Source: Mesobacillus zeae (GTDB lineage Bacteria > Bacillota > Bacilli > Bacillales > Cytobacillaceae). From it: a DNA stretch of 64,000 nucleotides. This document shows positions 49,555-58,731 of the stretch, piece by piece. How positions within the stretch are numbered: position 1 is the first letter of the stretch; each line of letters opens with the position of its first letter. The notes below the pieces were generated by a model that ran no database searches, was not told the origin of the DNA, and saw only the letters and a list, made by a program, of their open reading frames with translations. A program made the translations under genes and the position numbers. Location of the stretch: contig NZ_QWVT01000029.1 of assembly GCF_003570705.1 (NCBI RefSeq), positions 248,001 through 312,000 on the forward strand. The letters run 5' to 3'.

Positions 49555-51184
49555 ATTGGATTAGTTTTGATAAATTATGGAGTTCTGATTTAACTTTTTG
49601 TAATGTTTGCTGTAAGTCTTTCTCGTTTTCTAGATGTTTGGGTGTCAGGGTATTTAAAACTGTATTTGTATGAATTTTATAAATAAAATTCATAAGTTCA
49701 TTTAGATTGTTTCGATTCTTATTCACTTTTTCGATAATAAGATTATGTTTTAATTTTATATCATCAAAATCAATTCGCCAGTGGCTACAAAGCATACATT
49801 CTTTGGCTTCACAACGAATAAGAGAGTCGCTACAATAGCCGATTTCTAATTCGCCTCTAAAGCTTGATGTAGGTGATTCAAAGGCCTTCAATTTAACGTT
49901 TTCTGGAATATATCTAATATTATTGTTATCGAAAGTAGATATGTTTTTATAGTTTTTAATTAACTTAAATACCTCGTTATCAATCCAGTATTCTTTGTGA
50001 AAACTGTAATGATACTGTGCTGCTATTGTTTTATGACCACCCAAACGTGCTATTTCAACAGGTGAAATACCTTGCATCATAAGTGAAACAAAAGCTATGT
50101 GACGAGTATCATTTGGACTTAATCTTTGATTTAGAGATAAGTTAATTTGATAATATTCGTTAATAACTTCTTTATAGAAACGTTTAAGTAACTTTTCTAA
50201 ATTATTTTTATTGAAAGAGTTTAGGTTTCTTTTTTGAAGTCTTCTACGTTCTGTATTATCAACGTAAATTAAAGATCTATAAGAGATAAGTGTTTCACTT
50301 TCTCCATATTCTTCAGTAACCTCAATATAATTATTTATTAAATTATACATACTTTCATTGATCTCAATTTTAGTATAATAATTATTTTTAACTTCCTGGT
50401 CTAATGGTTTTTTAATTCTAGTTATTGTAATAAAATATTTGTTGTTTTCTTCCGAAATACACTCTCTTTTTATTAAACAAAATTCAGTAGATCTCATTGG
50501 AATAATTGTAGTTAAATTCCACCAGATTAAGATCGGAGAGAAAAGGATTTTCTTTTTTATAGTTTCTTCAACATTAAACAATTCGTCTTTTTCGATGTCA
50601 GCAAAATATTTCTCTAAATAATATGAGAATATTAAGATATATTTTGATGAAGGTAGACTAATGGGATTTTTACTGAATTTAATTTTATTTCGTATATCGT
50701 ATAGTTTAGTAAGATATTTACTTGAATTGGAAATTTCACTAAAATCAAAAAAACTAAAAACAGTGGAAAGAACATAAGTTTTTTCATTATCAGTGATTTG
50801 ATCTTCATGAAGCCATTCTACAAAATGATCTATACGATTTAGAGAGAAAAAGTTTGTAATATTAATAGCCATACAAAAATAGTGGAAATAGTGAATACAC
50901 GTAGATGGTCGGTATTTATCAAGCAATGAACCTATCCAACATTTTATTAGTAATTGACCATCTTGGGTTAAACCTTTGTTAATTTTTCCGAAATCTAGTT
51001 TAATAGATCTTCCTGGACTATATTCATGTGAGAATATCCAAATGTCATCGTGAATTGAATTCGATAGAAAAATACCTTTTGCTTTTAGCTCTAATATTAA
51101 ATTGATAACGTAAGTAATTTCGTATTCGGATAAATAGGGCGTATCGAAAGTAGTAGTGGACTTTATTGTTGTATTATCACTCAC
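49535..51184 (-). CDS. Tyrosine recombinase (549 aa), third gene of the operon
   Basis: The catalytic C-terminal half shows Arg231 in IIPMRSTEF (box I), Arg361 in PNDTRHIAF (box II, with Asn where His is usual), His384 in RLGGHKTIA and Tyr393 nine residues later. A C-terminal cysteine cluster (Cys451, 458, 463, 466, near His468) suggests metal binding. The N-terminal 200 residues would be the core-binding arm. GTG start overlaps the upstream stop by 4 nt (GTGA), so translation is coupled. It resembles TnpB of Tn554-type elements in role and Cys cluster. Confidence 0.75.
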   Translation of the reverse strand: MSDNTTIKSTTTFDTPYLSEYEITYVINLILELKAKGIFLSNSIHDDIWIFSHEYSPGRSIKLDFGKINKGLTQDGQLLIKCWIGSLLDKYRPSTCIHYFHYFCMAINITNFFSLNRIDHFVEWLHEDQITDNEKTYVLSTVFSFFDFSEISNSSKYLTKLYDIRNKIKFSKNPISLPSSKYILIFSYYLEKYFADIEKDELFNVEETIKKKILFSPILIWWNLTTIIPMRSTEFCLIKRECISEENNKYFITITRIKKPLDQEVKNNYYTKIEINESMYNLINNYIEVTEEYGESETLISYRSLIYVDNTERRRLQKRNLNSFNKNNLEKLLKRFYKEVINEYYQINLSLNQRLSPNDTRHIAFVSLMMQGISPVEIARLGGHKTIAAQYHYSFHKEYWIDNEVFKLIKNYKNISTFDNNNIRYIPENVKLKAFESPTSSFRGELEIGYCSDSLIRCEAKECMLCSHWRIDFDDIKLKHNLIIEKVNKNRNNLNELMNFIYKIHTNTVLNTLTPKHLENEKDLQQTLQKVKSELHNLSKLIQFERNIY

Positions 51185-54100
51185 CTTTCATCAACTCCTT
51201 TTGGTGCATAAGTAGCGTATTCTTGTATAGGTTTTTTTGAATCAATATTATTTAATAAGTCTAGCAACTTAATATAGCCCTGTTTATTTCCTTCGAAAAA
51301 CCCTAACACTACATCTTCGCCAAGCTTATTAACCAAATCATCTAAAATATCTAATTCCATAAACAAAAGATTTACTTGTTTTATCTTTTCAATTTCGAAA
51401 TTAGTATTGTTGAAGTTATTCTTAAACTGTTCTAATGTGTGTGTAACGCTAGAGACTATGTTAGCTGTAGCATAAAAATTTGGTACAGAATAAACACAGT
51501 TCTTACAGTCTAAACCAGTATTAAGACAACCTTCTTCTGAAACAATACATTGGAAATTTTCATCCTTTCCCGGTAAGAAATTCTTTTGAAGCTTATTTAA
51601 AGTTTCGAATGCTACTTTTGATCCTTTATAAATAAATAACTCGATTATAGATTTTTTTTGTTTGAGTACACTATTTAAAAAACCTGCGGTGGATTCAATG
51701 TTATAAATATCTTTGAATACTGATTGTAATTTTTTTATATTGTTTGTTTCAATTGTCAGATCGCTTGTACTTCCGAAAACTATTTCACTAAGCATTTTTG
51801 GTATATAACCAAATACTCCACGATTAAATAAGTTTATGGAAAGATTATTAATATCTTCGTCAGGGATATTAATATATACATTGGTTGATTCCACACTTTT
51901 ATGAGAACGGAGTCGCTGGGTAATGTTAAGGGCTGCGCCACTATGTTTTTCCGTTTTTAATAGTGTATACATGATAGTAAGCAATGTTCTATTCATCTTT
52001 CTGTTTTTAAATTTGAATTCTTTAGGAAAATCCTTAAAGAAACTATTAGTATGAGTGTCGAGAAAATTATTTTGTTTATTATTAAAATAAATAATATTAT
52101 CTAAAGTAGGATAGCAATGTTGATTTATTAAATGACAAATTACATAAGCGTTAGCAACAGCGACCTTAATGTCATCAGATATGAAAAAATTATTGATAGC
52201 CTTAGTTTTAGAAACAATGTATTCTTTTGCTAAAAGTAAATTAATGATTTTGTTTACTTCATCGTTGGTAAGATCTCTATTTATAAACTTCTCTAACGAA
52301 TTTATGTTAAGAAAAGAGATATTAATCATTTTTATATTACATATATCTCTATGTCGCCAAGCGTTATTTAGGTGTAACAGTATATATAGCCAAGAATAAG
52401 CATATTCGTTTGATTGTTTTAATGTGGGAAAGTTTATTCTAAGTAAACCGTCATTTATTGCAGGTGCTTTATGATTAAGTTTATTTACATATGAATATAC
52501 TTGCTTAAAAGTAGTGTAGTCGTATATATCCATATCTTGATTTACAGTTCTAGTGGTATTTGATGAATTTTTAATTTTACTTATTTTGAATGCGCCTTTA
52601 ATATTATCTTGAATTAATTGGTGATAATGTTTATTAATAAAAGGTAATATAATATTTCGATGAGTAATTGGAATGTTTGAGTTTAATAAACAAAAATTTA
52701 TTTCATTGCTCGATTTTAGATATAATTCTGAATCCGAAATAAATTCTGATAATAATTTAGTGCATTTTACTAAGGCATTTACAAAGTAAGGTACAGTTTC
52801 TTTCGCTTTATTGTTATATTGAATTGAATCGGTACAGTAATCAAACCAATATTGTTGTGTAACAGATGATTTTTCATGAAATTTAATGTTATATATTTTT
52901 AGTAGTTCATTAAAAGCCGAAAGTGGATCATGATATGATATGGAATCTAATATTTCTTGATGTTGTTTCTGTTTTAATAGTACTTCGTACTCTGATTTAG
53001 GAAAAATTAAGAATGTTGGAGAGTCTACATTGAAAGCATATCTTTCAATACCTGTTGGTTTTTTTTTACTTGTAAAGTATCGAGTGTAGTGTTCTCCAAG
53101 TGTTTCAGAAACTAAAGAAGAAGGAACATAATTCTCCCTAAGATACTGTTTGAGTTTAAGCAAATTATTTATTTCTTCTTTGTAGTAATAGGTTGTATTG
53201 TGGAAATTATAAAAAGTCAGTTTAGTCTCTTTTCTAATAGTGATTAGTTCACTATCTGATACTTGTAATAATTCAAATACTTGTTTTAAATAAAAGAATT
53301 TATCTTTTTTTCCAAGGTACAGCCATGTATCGTCTTTGTTAAACATTTCAATAATGTCTTTTTGTTTATATAACCTAAGTCGGGTGTGTAAATCAATGTG
53401 ATCAATGTTATGGTGATTGATCAGAAAATTTAATTGATGAAAAGTTATGCTATATTGATTAACTACATCTTTATTGGAAATATAAGTAGATAGAAAATCA
53501 TTAATATGTACTTTTTTGAAATAAATATTATCCCCTAGAAGTTGCTGACTGGTTTTAAAATACTTTATATTCAATTTTTCGCACATTTTTAATAAATTTG
53601 GGACAAAAGTATATTTTAAATTAGTTAGTGAAGTTTGATGCGTACCAAATAATTTTCTAATCTCCGTTAATGTGTAGTAATTATTAGATGAATTTAGATG
53701 TATCCTGTAAAACGATGAGAGAGAATGATAATCTACATATAAAACTTTTTCATGATTTTTAAAGTGGTTTATTGAATTTTTGAGACATAGTTTATATAAA
53801 GTTTCATTTTTTTTAACTAATTTAGAAAAAATATTACTTCTTATTATTGTTGTGCCTTTGACCCATTTAGCTTTCCGTTCCTTAGAAGAAAACTTATTTG
53901 AAAAGTTTTTTAATTTGGTTGAGTAGGACTTAGGAATGTATTCTGTGTTTTTTGAGATTCTAATCAAATTTGTATTCTTTAAATTTACAAAGTTATCGTA
54001 GATATAAATATTGATGCTAAATTTTTTTAAAAGTTCATCTTTGGTATATACATTAAAAAGAAATTTTTCTACATCTGATTTAGCGAAGTATAATGAGTTT

Positions 54101-54417
54101 CTGTAATTAACAGTATTAATTTTATACACTTGATTACATTTAGAGAGTATTTCGATTAATTGTTTTCTATAAGATGTAGTACTAGAGGCTCTACAAACTG
54201 TTTGGAGAAAACTTTCAGTATTAAAGTAATTCTCTGATAAGTCATTTTCAATCTGAAAAATTTCGGTTACTTCATCTCGATAAAAATAGATTTCCTTGTT
54301 AATTCGAAAAGTTTTAAGGTAGCCTTCCTTAATAAGAAGCTTTATTTTATGTTTAGTTGCAGGAATATTTTGTTTGTTGTAAAAAAACGAGGATAATTTA
54401 ATTAGATTTCTATCCAA
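51181..54417 (-). CDS. Giant tyrosine recombinase with N-terminal helix-turn-helix array (1078 aa)
   Basis: The C-terminal part has a recombinase tetrad pattern: Arg688/Arg690 (LNNAWRHRDICNI), Arg810 (KMNRTLLTI), His839 (RLRSHKSVES) and Tyr848 (NVYI). A cysteine cluster lies near 957-974 (GCLNTGLDCKNC). The first 430 residues contain at least five units of about 45-60 residues that look like MerR/excisionase winged helices ending in a Y-Y/F-x-x-[ED]-[IV] strand-helix: about 8-55, 66-121, 246-311, 316-360 and 372-421. TTG start, AAGGTGG 7 nt upstream. Between the other two recombinase genes. About 450 residues longer than Tn554 TnpB. Confidence 0.7.
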   Translation of the reverse strand: MDRNLIKLSSFFYNKQNIPATKHKIKLLIKEGYLKTFRINKEIYFYRDEVTEIFQIENDLSENYFNTESFLQTVCRASSTTSYRKQLIEILSKCNQVYKINTVNYRNSLYFAKSDVEKFLFNVYTKDELLKKFSINIYIYDNFVNLKNTNLIRISKNTEYIPKSYSTKLKNFSNKFSSKERKAKWVKGTTIIRSNIFSKLVKKNETLYKLCLKNSINHFKNHEKVLYVDYHSLSSFYRIHLNSSNNYYTLTEIRKLFGTHQTSLTNLKYTFVPNLLKMCEKLNIKYFKTSQQLLGDNIYFKKVHINDFLSTYISNKDVVNQYSITFHQLNFLINHHNIDHIDLHTRLRLYKQKDIIEMFNKDDTWLYLGKKDKFFYLKQVFELLQVSDSELITIRKETKLTFYNFHNTTYYYKEEINNLLKLKQYLRENYVPSSLVSETLGEHYTRYFTSKKKPTGIERYAFNVDSPTFLIFPKSEYEVLLKQKQHQEILDSISYHDPLSAFNELLKIYNIKFHEKSSVTQQYWFDYCTDSIQYNNKAKETVPYFVNALVKCTKLLSEFISDSELYLKSSNEINFCLLNSNIPITHRNIILPFINKHYHQLIQDNIKGAFKISKIKNSSNTTRTVNQDMDIYDYTTFKQVYSYVNKLNHKAPAINDGLLRINFPTLKQSNEYAYSWLYILLHLNNAWRHRDICNIKMINISFLNINSLEKFINRDLTNDEVNKIINLLLAKEYIVSKTKAINNFFISDDIKVAVANAYVICHLINQHCYPTLDNIIYFNNKQNNFLDTHTNSFFKDFPKEFKFKNRKMNRTLLTIMYTLLKTEKHSGAALNITQRLRSHKSVESTNVYINIPDEDINNLSINLFNRGVFGYIPKMLSEIVFGSTSDLTIETNNIKKLQSVFKDIYNIESTAGFLNSVLKQKKSIIELFIYKGSKVAFETLNKLQKNFLPGKDENFQCIVSEEGCLNTGLDCKNCVYSVPNFYATANIVSSVTHTLEQFKNNFNNTNFEIEKIKQVNLLFMELDILDDLVNKLGEDVVLGFFEGNKQGYIKLLDLLNNIDSKKPIQEYATYAPKGVDER

Positions 54418-54453
54418 ATTACTTCCACCTTTCGATGTGAATTATTCTCATAT

Positions 54454-55698
54454 TTAATTATTGAAATATTCTTCAGTTAACTTGTTTATTCGAGGCAAAT
54501 TGTCTTTAATTGCATTTAAAGTTGTTTTTTCGTCTACATATTCCATAGATGAATTAATATTAGTATCACCTCTAGCGATGGCTATTTGAGTAGGTGTAAG
54601 TTTCATATCAAATAGAATATTACTGTAAATGCCTCGGCCAATATGAGTAGACCAATAACTCTCACTTAATAATGTGTAATCTTCATATTTACCTTGCTTT
54701 AATAATTCCTCTAAAAAACGTTTTTTTACTTTATTAAACCTTCGATCATAAACTTTACCAGACATTGCATTCCCATCTTTATTTAAAAACATTGCTTTTT
54801 TATTTTTAGCTTTCACAGTTCGTAGGTGATTAATATGTTCAAAATATACTTCCCATACTAAAGGTATATCCATTATTATTTGTTTGCATAATCTAGGGGA
54901 GAGATAATTTGTTCTTTTTGGAAATTCATTTGATGTATCCTCTAAATCCGAGAATAGGAGATGTCTATTATCTTTAATATGAACTATCATAGATTCATTT
55001 GGAATTACCTCTAAATCTAATCTAGTAACATTTACAACCTCACCTCTACGTAATCCACCATAAAACTGAAAACAAATACCTAAAACGATATCTGGTGAAA
55101 CAGCTCTAGCTACCTGTATGAATAAAATCATAAGCTCATAACGATTCTTACCGAAATCTTTTAATTTTAAGGTAGTATTTGATTTTCTTGAAGGAGGATA
55201 TTTGGTTTGGAGATAACTTTTTTCAAATACCGATTTAATTGTTCTTTTATCTTTGTAATAGTTATATTCAATTTCTATCTTTTCATTGATATAATTATTT
55301 TCACTTAGAAATACAAAAAAGTTAGTGAGTGCTCCTTCATACAATTTGATTGTGTTCCGAGATAAGCCATTTCTTGATAGGTGAGAAATATAATTACTAC
55401 CATGATATAGATTCAGATTCTTTAATCCTTTAAATGATAGCTGCATGAACAGTTTGTCTTTATTATCTATAGATTTAAGGGTATAGTTTAAAAAGCGGCA
55501 TACTACTCGGGCTGGTACTAATTGTGAGTTTAATGATTTACCATGATATGCATATTTTACAGTTATAAACTCTGTAATAGGGTGCGGTACTTGAAGGTTT
55601 GTTTTTTGGTCATGGATCATTATTGATATAACTTTATTATTGTTAGCAATCTCTCTAATTTCTTTTGCTATAAACTTGTACGATTCACTTAACTCCAT
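54454..55698 (-). CDS. Tyrosine recombinase TnpA-like (414 aa), first gene of the operon
   Basis: N-terminal SAM-like domain near 80-150 (GLSRNTIKLYEGALTNFFVF), then the catalytic domain. Arg217/218 are in YGGLRRGEV, His352-x-x-Arg355 in STHIGRG and Tyr387 in SMEYVD. At the usual second His position the sequence has ARGDTN (Asp378), a change also to be checked in relatives. ATG after GGAGGGGGA. It lies nearest the radC 3' junction (about 175 bp away) and is transcribed into the element, the arrangement of tnpA in Tn554. Confidence 0.82.
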   Translation of the reverse strand: MELSESYKFIAKEIREIANNNKVISIMIHDQKTNLQVPHPITEFITVKYAYHGKSLNSQLVPARVVCRFLNYTLKSIDNKDKLFMQLSFKGLKNLNLYHGSNYISHLSRNGLSRNTIKLYEGALTNFFVFLSENNYINEKIEIEYNYYKDKRTIKSVFEKSYLQTKYPPSRKSNTTLKLKDFGKNRYELMILFIQVARAVSPDIVLGICFQFYGGLRRGEVVNVTRLDLEVIPNESMIVHIKDNRHLLFSDLEDTSNEFPKRTNYLSPRLCKQIIMDIPLVWEVYFEHINHLRTVKAKNKKAMFLNKDGNAMSGKVYDRRFNKVKKRFLEELLKQGKYEDYTLLSESYWSTHIGRGIYSNILFDMKLTPTQIAIARGDTNINSSMEYVDEKTTLNAIKDNLPRINKLTEEYFNN

Positions 55699-55872
55699 TT
55701 GATTCCCCCTCCTTAAATGTTAATGATTATAGATTAACTTTTTATAACAATTAATACTAAATTTAGCCTTTATATTTAAAATAGGCGAAATTGTTAAATG
55801 TTGCAATATTAATGGATAGATGATGAAAAATGTTACATATAATTATTAACGCCTATAAGTGTACCTATAAGC
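55699..55872. other. Right end of the element with recombinase promoter and end repeats
   Basis: AT-rich. It contains GGCGAAATTGTTAAA (55784-55798), related to the left-end 12-mer, and two CCTATAAG copies next to the junction (near 55844-55871). Read inward, ATAGGTACACTTATAGGCG resembles the left end ATAGGC...GAGGCG. The recombinase operon promoter must lie here on the minus strand. Confidence 0.5.
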
Positions 55873-56034
55873 GCCCATAATCACCCTTCAGGAGACCCTT
55901 CCCCAAGCAGGGAAGATATTGAAGTAACAAAGAGGCTGGCCGAATGCGGAAAAATCGTAGGAATTGAAATACTTGATCATTTAATCATCGGGGAGAATAA
56001 ATATGTAAGCCTCAAGGAAAAAGGTTATGTTTGA
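55873..56034 (+). pseudogene. radC: DNA repair protein RadC, 3' part (disrupted)
   Basis: The frame resumes GCC CAT AAT CAC and encodes [20 protein letters not shown] through [20 protein letters not shown] to TGA 56032-56034. It contains the JAMM/MPN+ metal site (H-x-H...S-x-x-D) of RadC and the family C-terminus, but has no start. Joined to 37264 it restores a normal RadC of about 230 aa. Confidence 0.92.
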
Positions 56035-56193
56035 TACTATGATTTTATTTGACGTTGGGATATAATATAATTTATGATTTTTGCGGCGAATTTGAAGCTG
56101 CAAATGCTTTAGTCAACGACTGAATTCTAACGCTGTCATGATAGATAATCAGCACTTTAAAAAGCATTTTTTTTCAAGAAAGGGAGATACAAC

Positions 56194-57216
56194 ATGTTTG
56201 GAATTGGGACAAGAGACCTGGGAATCGATCTTGGGACTGCAAATACACTTGTTTATGTAAAAGGAAAAGGAATCGTGCTTCGCGAGCCATCTGTTGTGGC
56301 TATGCAGACTGACACGAAATCGATTGTAGCGGTCGGCAACGACGCGAAAAACATGATTGGACGGACACCGGGGAATGTTGTGGCTATGCGCCCGATGAAA
56401 GACGGAGTCATTGCTGATTATGAAACAACAGCTACAATGATGAAGTATTATATTAAACAGGCTACAAAAAATAAAAGCATTTTTGCCGGCAAGCCGTATG
56501 TTATGATTTGCGTGCCTTCCGGGATTACAGCTGTTGAAGAGCGGGCCGTCATTGATGCTACCCGCCAGGCAGGTGCAAGGGATGCTTTTACAATTGAAGA
56601 ACCCTTCGCTGCTGCAATAGGGGCGAACCTTCCAGTTTGGGAACCGACAGGCAGCATGGTAGTGGATATCGGCGGCGGCACGACTGAAGTCGCGATCATC
56701 TCGCTTGGCGGAATCGTTACATCCCAGTCCATCAGAGTTGCCGGTGATGAGATGGATGACGCTATTATCAGCTATATCCGTAAAACCTACAATTTAATGA
56801 TCGGTGAGCGGACATCGGAATCCATTAAAATGGAAATCGGTTCAGCTGGGGAACCAGATGGAATCGACAACATGGAAATCCGCGGACGCGACCTTTTGAC
56901 AGGTTTACCGAAGACAATAGAAATATCGGCTGCGGAAGTGGCTGTAGCCCTTCATGATACTGTTTATTCGATTGTCGATGCTGTTAAGCTCACGCTTGAG
57001 AATACACCGCCTGAACTTGCTGCAGACATTATGGACCGGGGCATTGTCCTGACTGGGGGGGGAGCGCTTCTCCGCAATCTTGACAAGGTGATTGTAAATG
57101 AAACAAAAATGCCTGTCCTGATTGCAGAAGATCCGCTTGACTGCGTTGCCATTGGTACCGGAAAAGCCCTTGACCACATTGACTTGTTTAAAAACAAAGC
57201 TAAAGAATCACGTTAA
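56194..57216 (+). CDS. mreB: Cell shape-determining actin homologue MreB
   Basis: 340 aa. Membrane-associated actin-like filament that guides lateral wall synthesis. Phosphate-1 motif [20 protein letters not shown] is near 8-27, phosphate-2 [19 protein letters not shown] near 156-174 and the adenosine motif [13 protein letters not shown] near 278. The N-terminal [10 protein letters not shown] is typical. Ribosome site AAAGGGAG. It starts mreBCD-minCD, and the radC insertion ends 160 bp upstream, so read-through from maf-radC is probably cut. Confidence 0.97.
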   Translation: MFGIGTRDLGIDLGTANTLVYVKGKGIVLREPSVVAMQTDTKSIVAVGNDAKNMIGRTPGNVVAMRPMKDGVIADYETTATMMKYYIKQATKNKSIFAGKPYVMICVPSGITAVEERAVIDATRQAGARDAFTIEEPFAAAIGANLPVWEPTGSMVVDIGGGTTEVAIISLGGIVTSQSIRVAGDEMDDAIISYIRKTYNLMIGERTSESIKMEIGSAGEPDGIDNMEIRGRDLLTGLPKTIEISAAEVAVALHDTVYSIVDAVKLTLENTPPELAADIMDRGIVLTGGGALLRNLDKVIVNETKMPVLIAEDPLDCVAIGTGKALDHIDLFKNKAKESR

Positions 57217-57257
57217 TGCTGAATGAATTTGTTTAACTAAAATAGAGGTGTAGAGTC

Positions 57258-58133
57258 ATGCCACAATTTTTCCTGAATAAAAGATTGATTATGCTGCTTG
57301 TCAGCATTATTATCCTCGTGGCATTGATTGGGTTTTCCTTAAGGGACCGGGAAGAGCTGACCTGGCCGGAGCAATTCGTGAAAGACACGACCGGCTGGGT
57401 CCAATCCCTGGTGTCACGGCCGGCCCATTATATTGCCGGGTTTTTTGAAAATCTTGAAGACTTGCAAGATACATATGACGAGAATAAAAAGCTGAAAAAG
57501 CATCTTGATGATATGGCTCAGCTTGAAGCAAAAGTGTATTCTCTCCAAAAAGAAAACAAAGAGCTGAAAGACATCCTTGACAAGAAAGGTTCCCTCCAGG
57601 ACTACAAACCTATGCAGGCAACCGTTATTGCAAGGAGCCCTGACCGTATTTGGCATGAAAAAATCATTATCAATAAAGGGAAATCTGACGGCGTCAAAAA
57701 AAATATGGCGGTCATGACGTCAAGAGGGCTGATTGGCAAGATAAAAAGCACAACTCCTTTTACCTCCACAGTCCAGCTTATGAGCGGGTCTGATCCGACT
57801 AACCGAATTTCGGCGGCTCTCCAGAGCGATAAGCAGATTTATGGCACTATTGATGGCTATGATGAGCAAAAGAAACTGCTCTTGTTAAAAGGCCTGCCGT
57901 TTGATTCGAAAATCAAAAAAGGGCAGAATGTGGTGACTTCGGGCCTCGGCGGTGTCTTCCCGCCTAACGTGCCGATTGGCAAAGTCCAGAAAGTCGAGCC
58001 CGGTGAACTTGGCTTGAACCAGACTGCTTATATCAAACCTGATGCGGATTTTTATGATATTCAGCACGTTATGGTTTTGAAAAGGCTGATGCCTTCTCCG
58101 CCAGCGGCAGCGATTGGGGAGGGGGGACTGTGA
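57258..58133 (+). CDS. mreC: Rod shape-determining protein MreC
   Basis: 291 aa. One membrane helix near the N-terminus (residues 9-27), a coiled coil (about 65-110) and then the extracellular beta-barrel domain (VIARSPDRIWHEKIIINKGK, VVTSGLGGVFPPNVPIGKV). It links MreB filaments with the wall synthases. It is 41 bp after mreB and overlaps mreD by 4 nt (GTGA). Confidence 0.95.
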   Translation: MPQFFLNKRLIMLLVSIIILVALIGFSLRDREELTWPEQFVKDTTGWVQSLVSRPAHYIAGFFENLEDLQDTYDENKKLKKHLDDMAQLEAKVYSLQKENKELKDILDKKGSLQDYKPMQATVIARSPDRIWHEKIIINKGKSDGVKKNMAVMTSRGLIGKIKSTTPFTSTVQLMSGSDPTNRISAALQSDKQIYGTIDGYDEQKKLLLLKGLPFDSKIKKGQNVVTSGLGGVFPPNVPIGKVQKVEPGELGLNQTAYIKPDADFYDIQHVMVLKRLMPSPPAAAIGEGGL

Positions 58134-58648
58134 AACGGATAACTGTCCCCCTCTTGTTCATTTTTTTGTTTTTGCTGGAAAGCCTGTTTGTGGACATCAT
58201 TCCTCCCGAGGTCTTTAATAGCGGAAGGGTAATGGTTCCGCGTTTTCTGATGGCTGCAATTTTCTTTTTAACGGTTTATGGAAATGCGAAGCAAGGAGTC
58301 ATTTATGGTTTGATATTCGGACTTTTGTTTGACATGGTTTATACGGAAATCCTTGGCGTCTATCTTGTCTTGTTTCCTTTGCTTTCCTATCTTTTCGCGA
58401 ATGTAATGCGAATCCTTCAAACAAATGTTGTTGTCGTATCTGCAGTTTCGCTAATAGGAATTGCGCTGCTGGAAGTCGGCGTATACGAGATGAACCTTTT
58501 AATCCATATTACGAATATGGATTTTTCAAACTTTGTCAGCGTTCGCTTATTCCCTACCCTTGTCCTCAACATGGCATTTCTAGTGCTGGCGGCCTACCCA
58601 TTCAAGAGACAGTTTGAGAAATTTGCCGATTTTTTGCGGAATGATTAA
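58130..58648 (+). CDS. mreD: Rod shape-determining protein MreD
   Basis: 172 aa with about five membrane segments. The segment GLIFGLLFDMVYTEILGVYLV is the most conserved part of the family. GTG start inside the mreC stop. It completes the mreBCD complex in the membrane. Confidence 0.93.
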   Translation: MKRITVPLLFIFLFLLESLFVDIIPPEVFNSGRVMVPRFLMAAIFFLTVYGNAKQGVIYGLIFGLLFDMVYTEILGVYLVLFPLLSYLFANVMRILQTNVVVVSAVSLIGIALLEVGVYEMNLLIHITNMDFSNFVSVRLFPTLVLNMAFLVLAAYPFKRQFEKFADFLRND

Positions 58649-58731
58649 TAAAAAAATCGTTCCCGCAGCAAAAAAAAGGAGATTGTAATTAGGCTGTCGA
58701 ATCTCTTTTATCATTGAGGTGAACATCCTGT

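Larger units (their letters stand above)
37265..55872. mobile_element. 18.6-kb Tn554-like element integrated in radC
   Basis: The boundaries are fixed by the split radC reading frame. The 5' part ends at ...ATCTTCGCTCA (37264) and the 3' part resumes GCCCATAATCAC (55873). The short shared GC-CA core (37260-37264 and 55873-55877) is the likely crossover. The whole interval is much richer in A+T than the flanks. The right end encodes tyrosine recombinases transcribed inward. Cargo is a helicase/DUF2290 pair, an ApeA-like gene and a nested Tn3 transposon. Tn554 of Staphylococcus is known to insert in radC; assignment to that family is from target, gene order and recombinase type, not from an alignment. 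Confidence 0.85.

Noticed and set aside
37265..55872. Integrative conjugative element or prophage
   Set aside because: No relaxase, coupling protein, type IV secretion, capsid or terminase gene is present; only recombinases and cargo.
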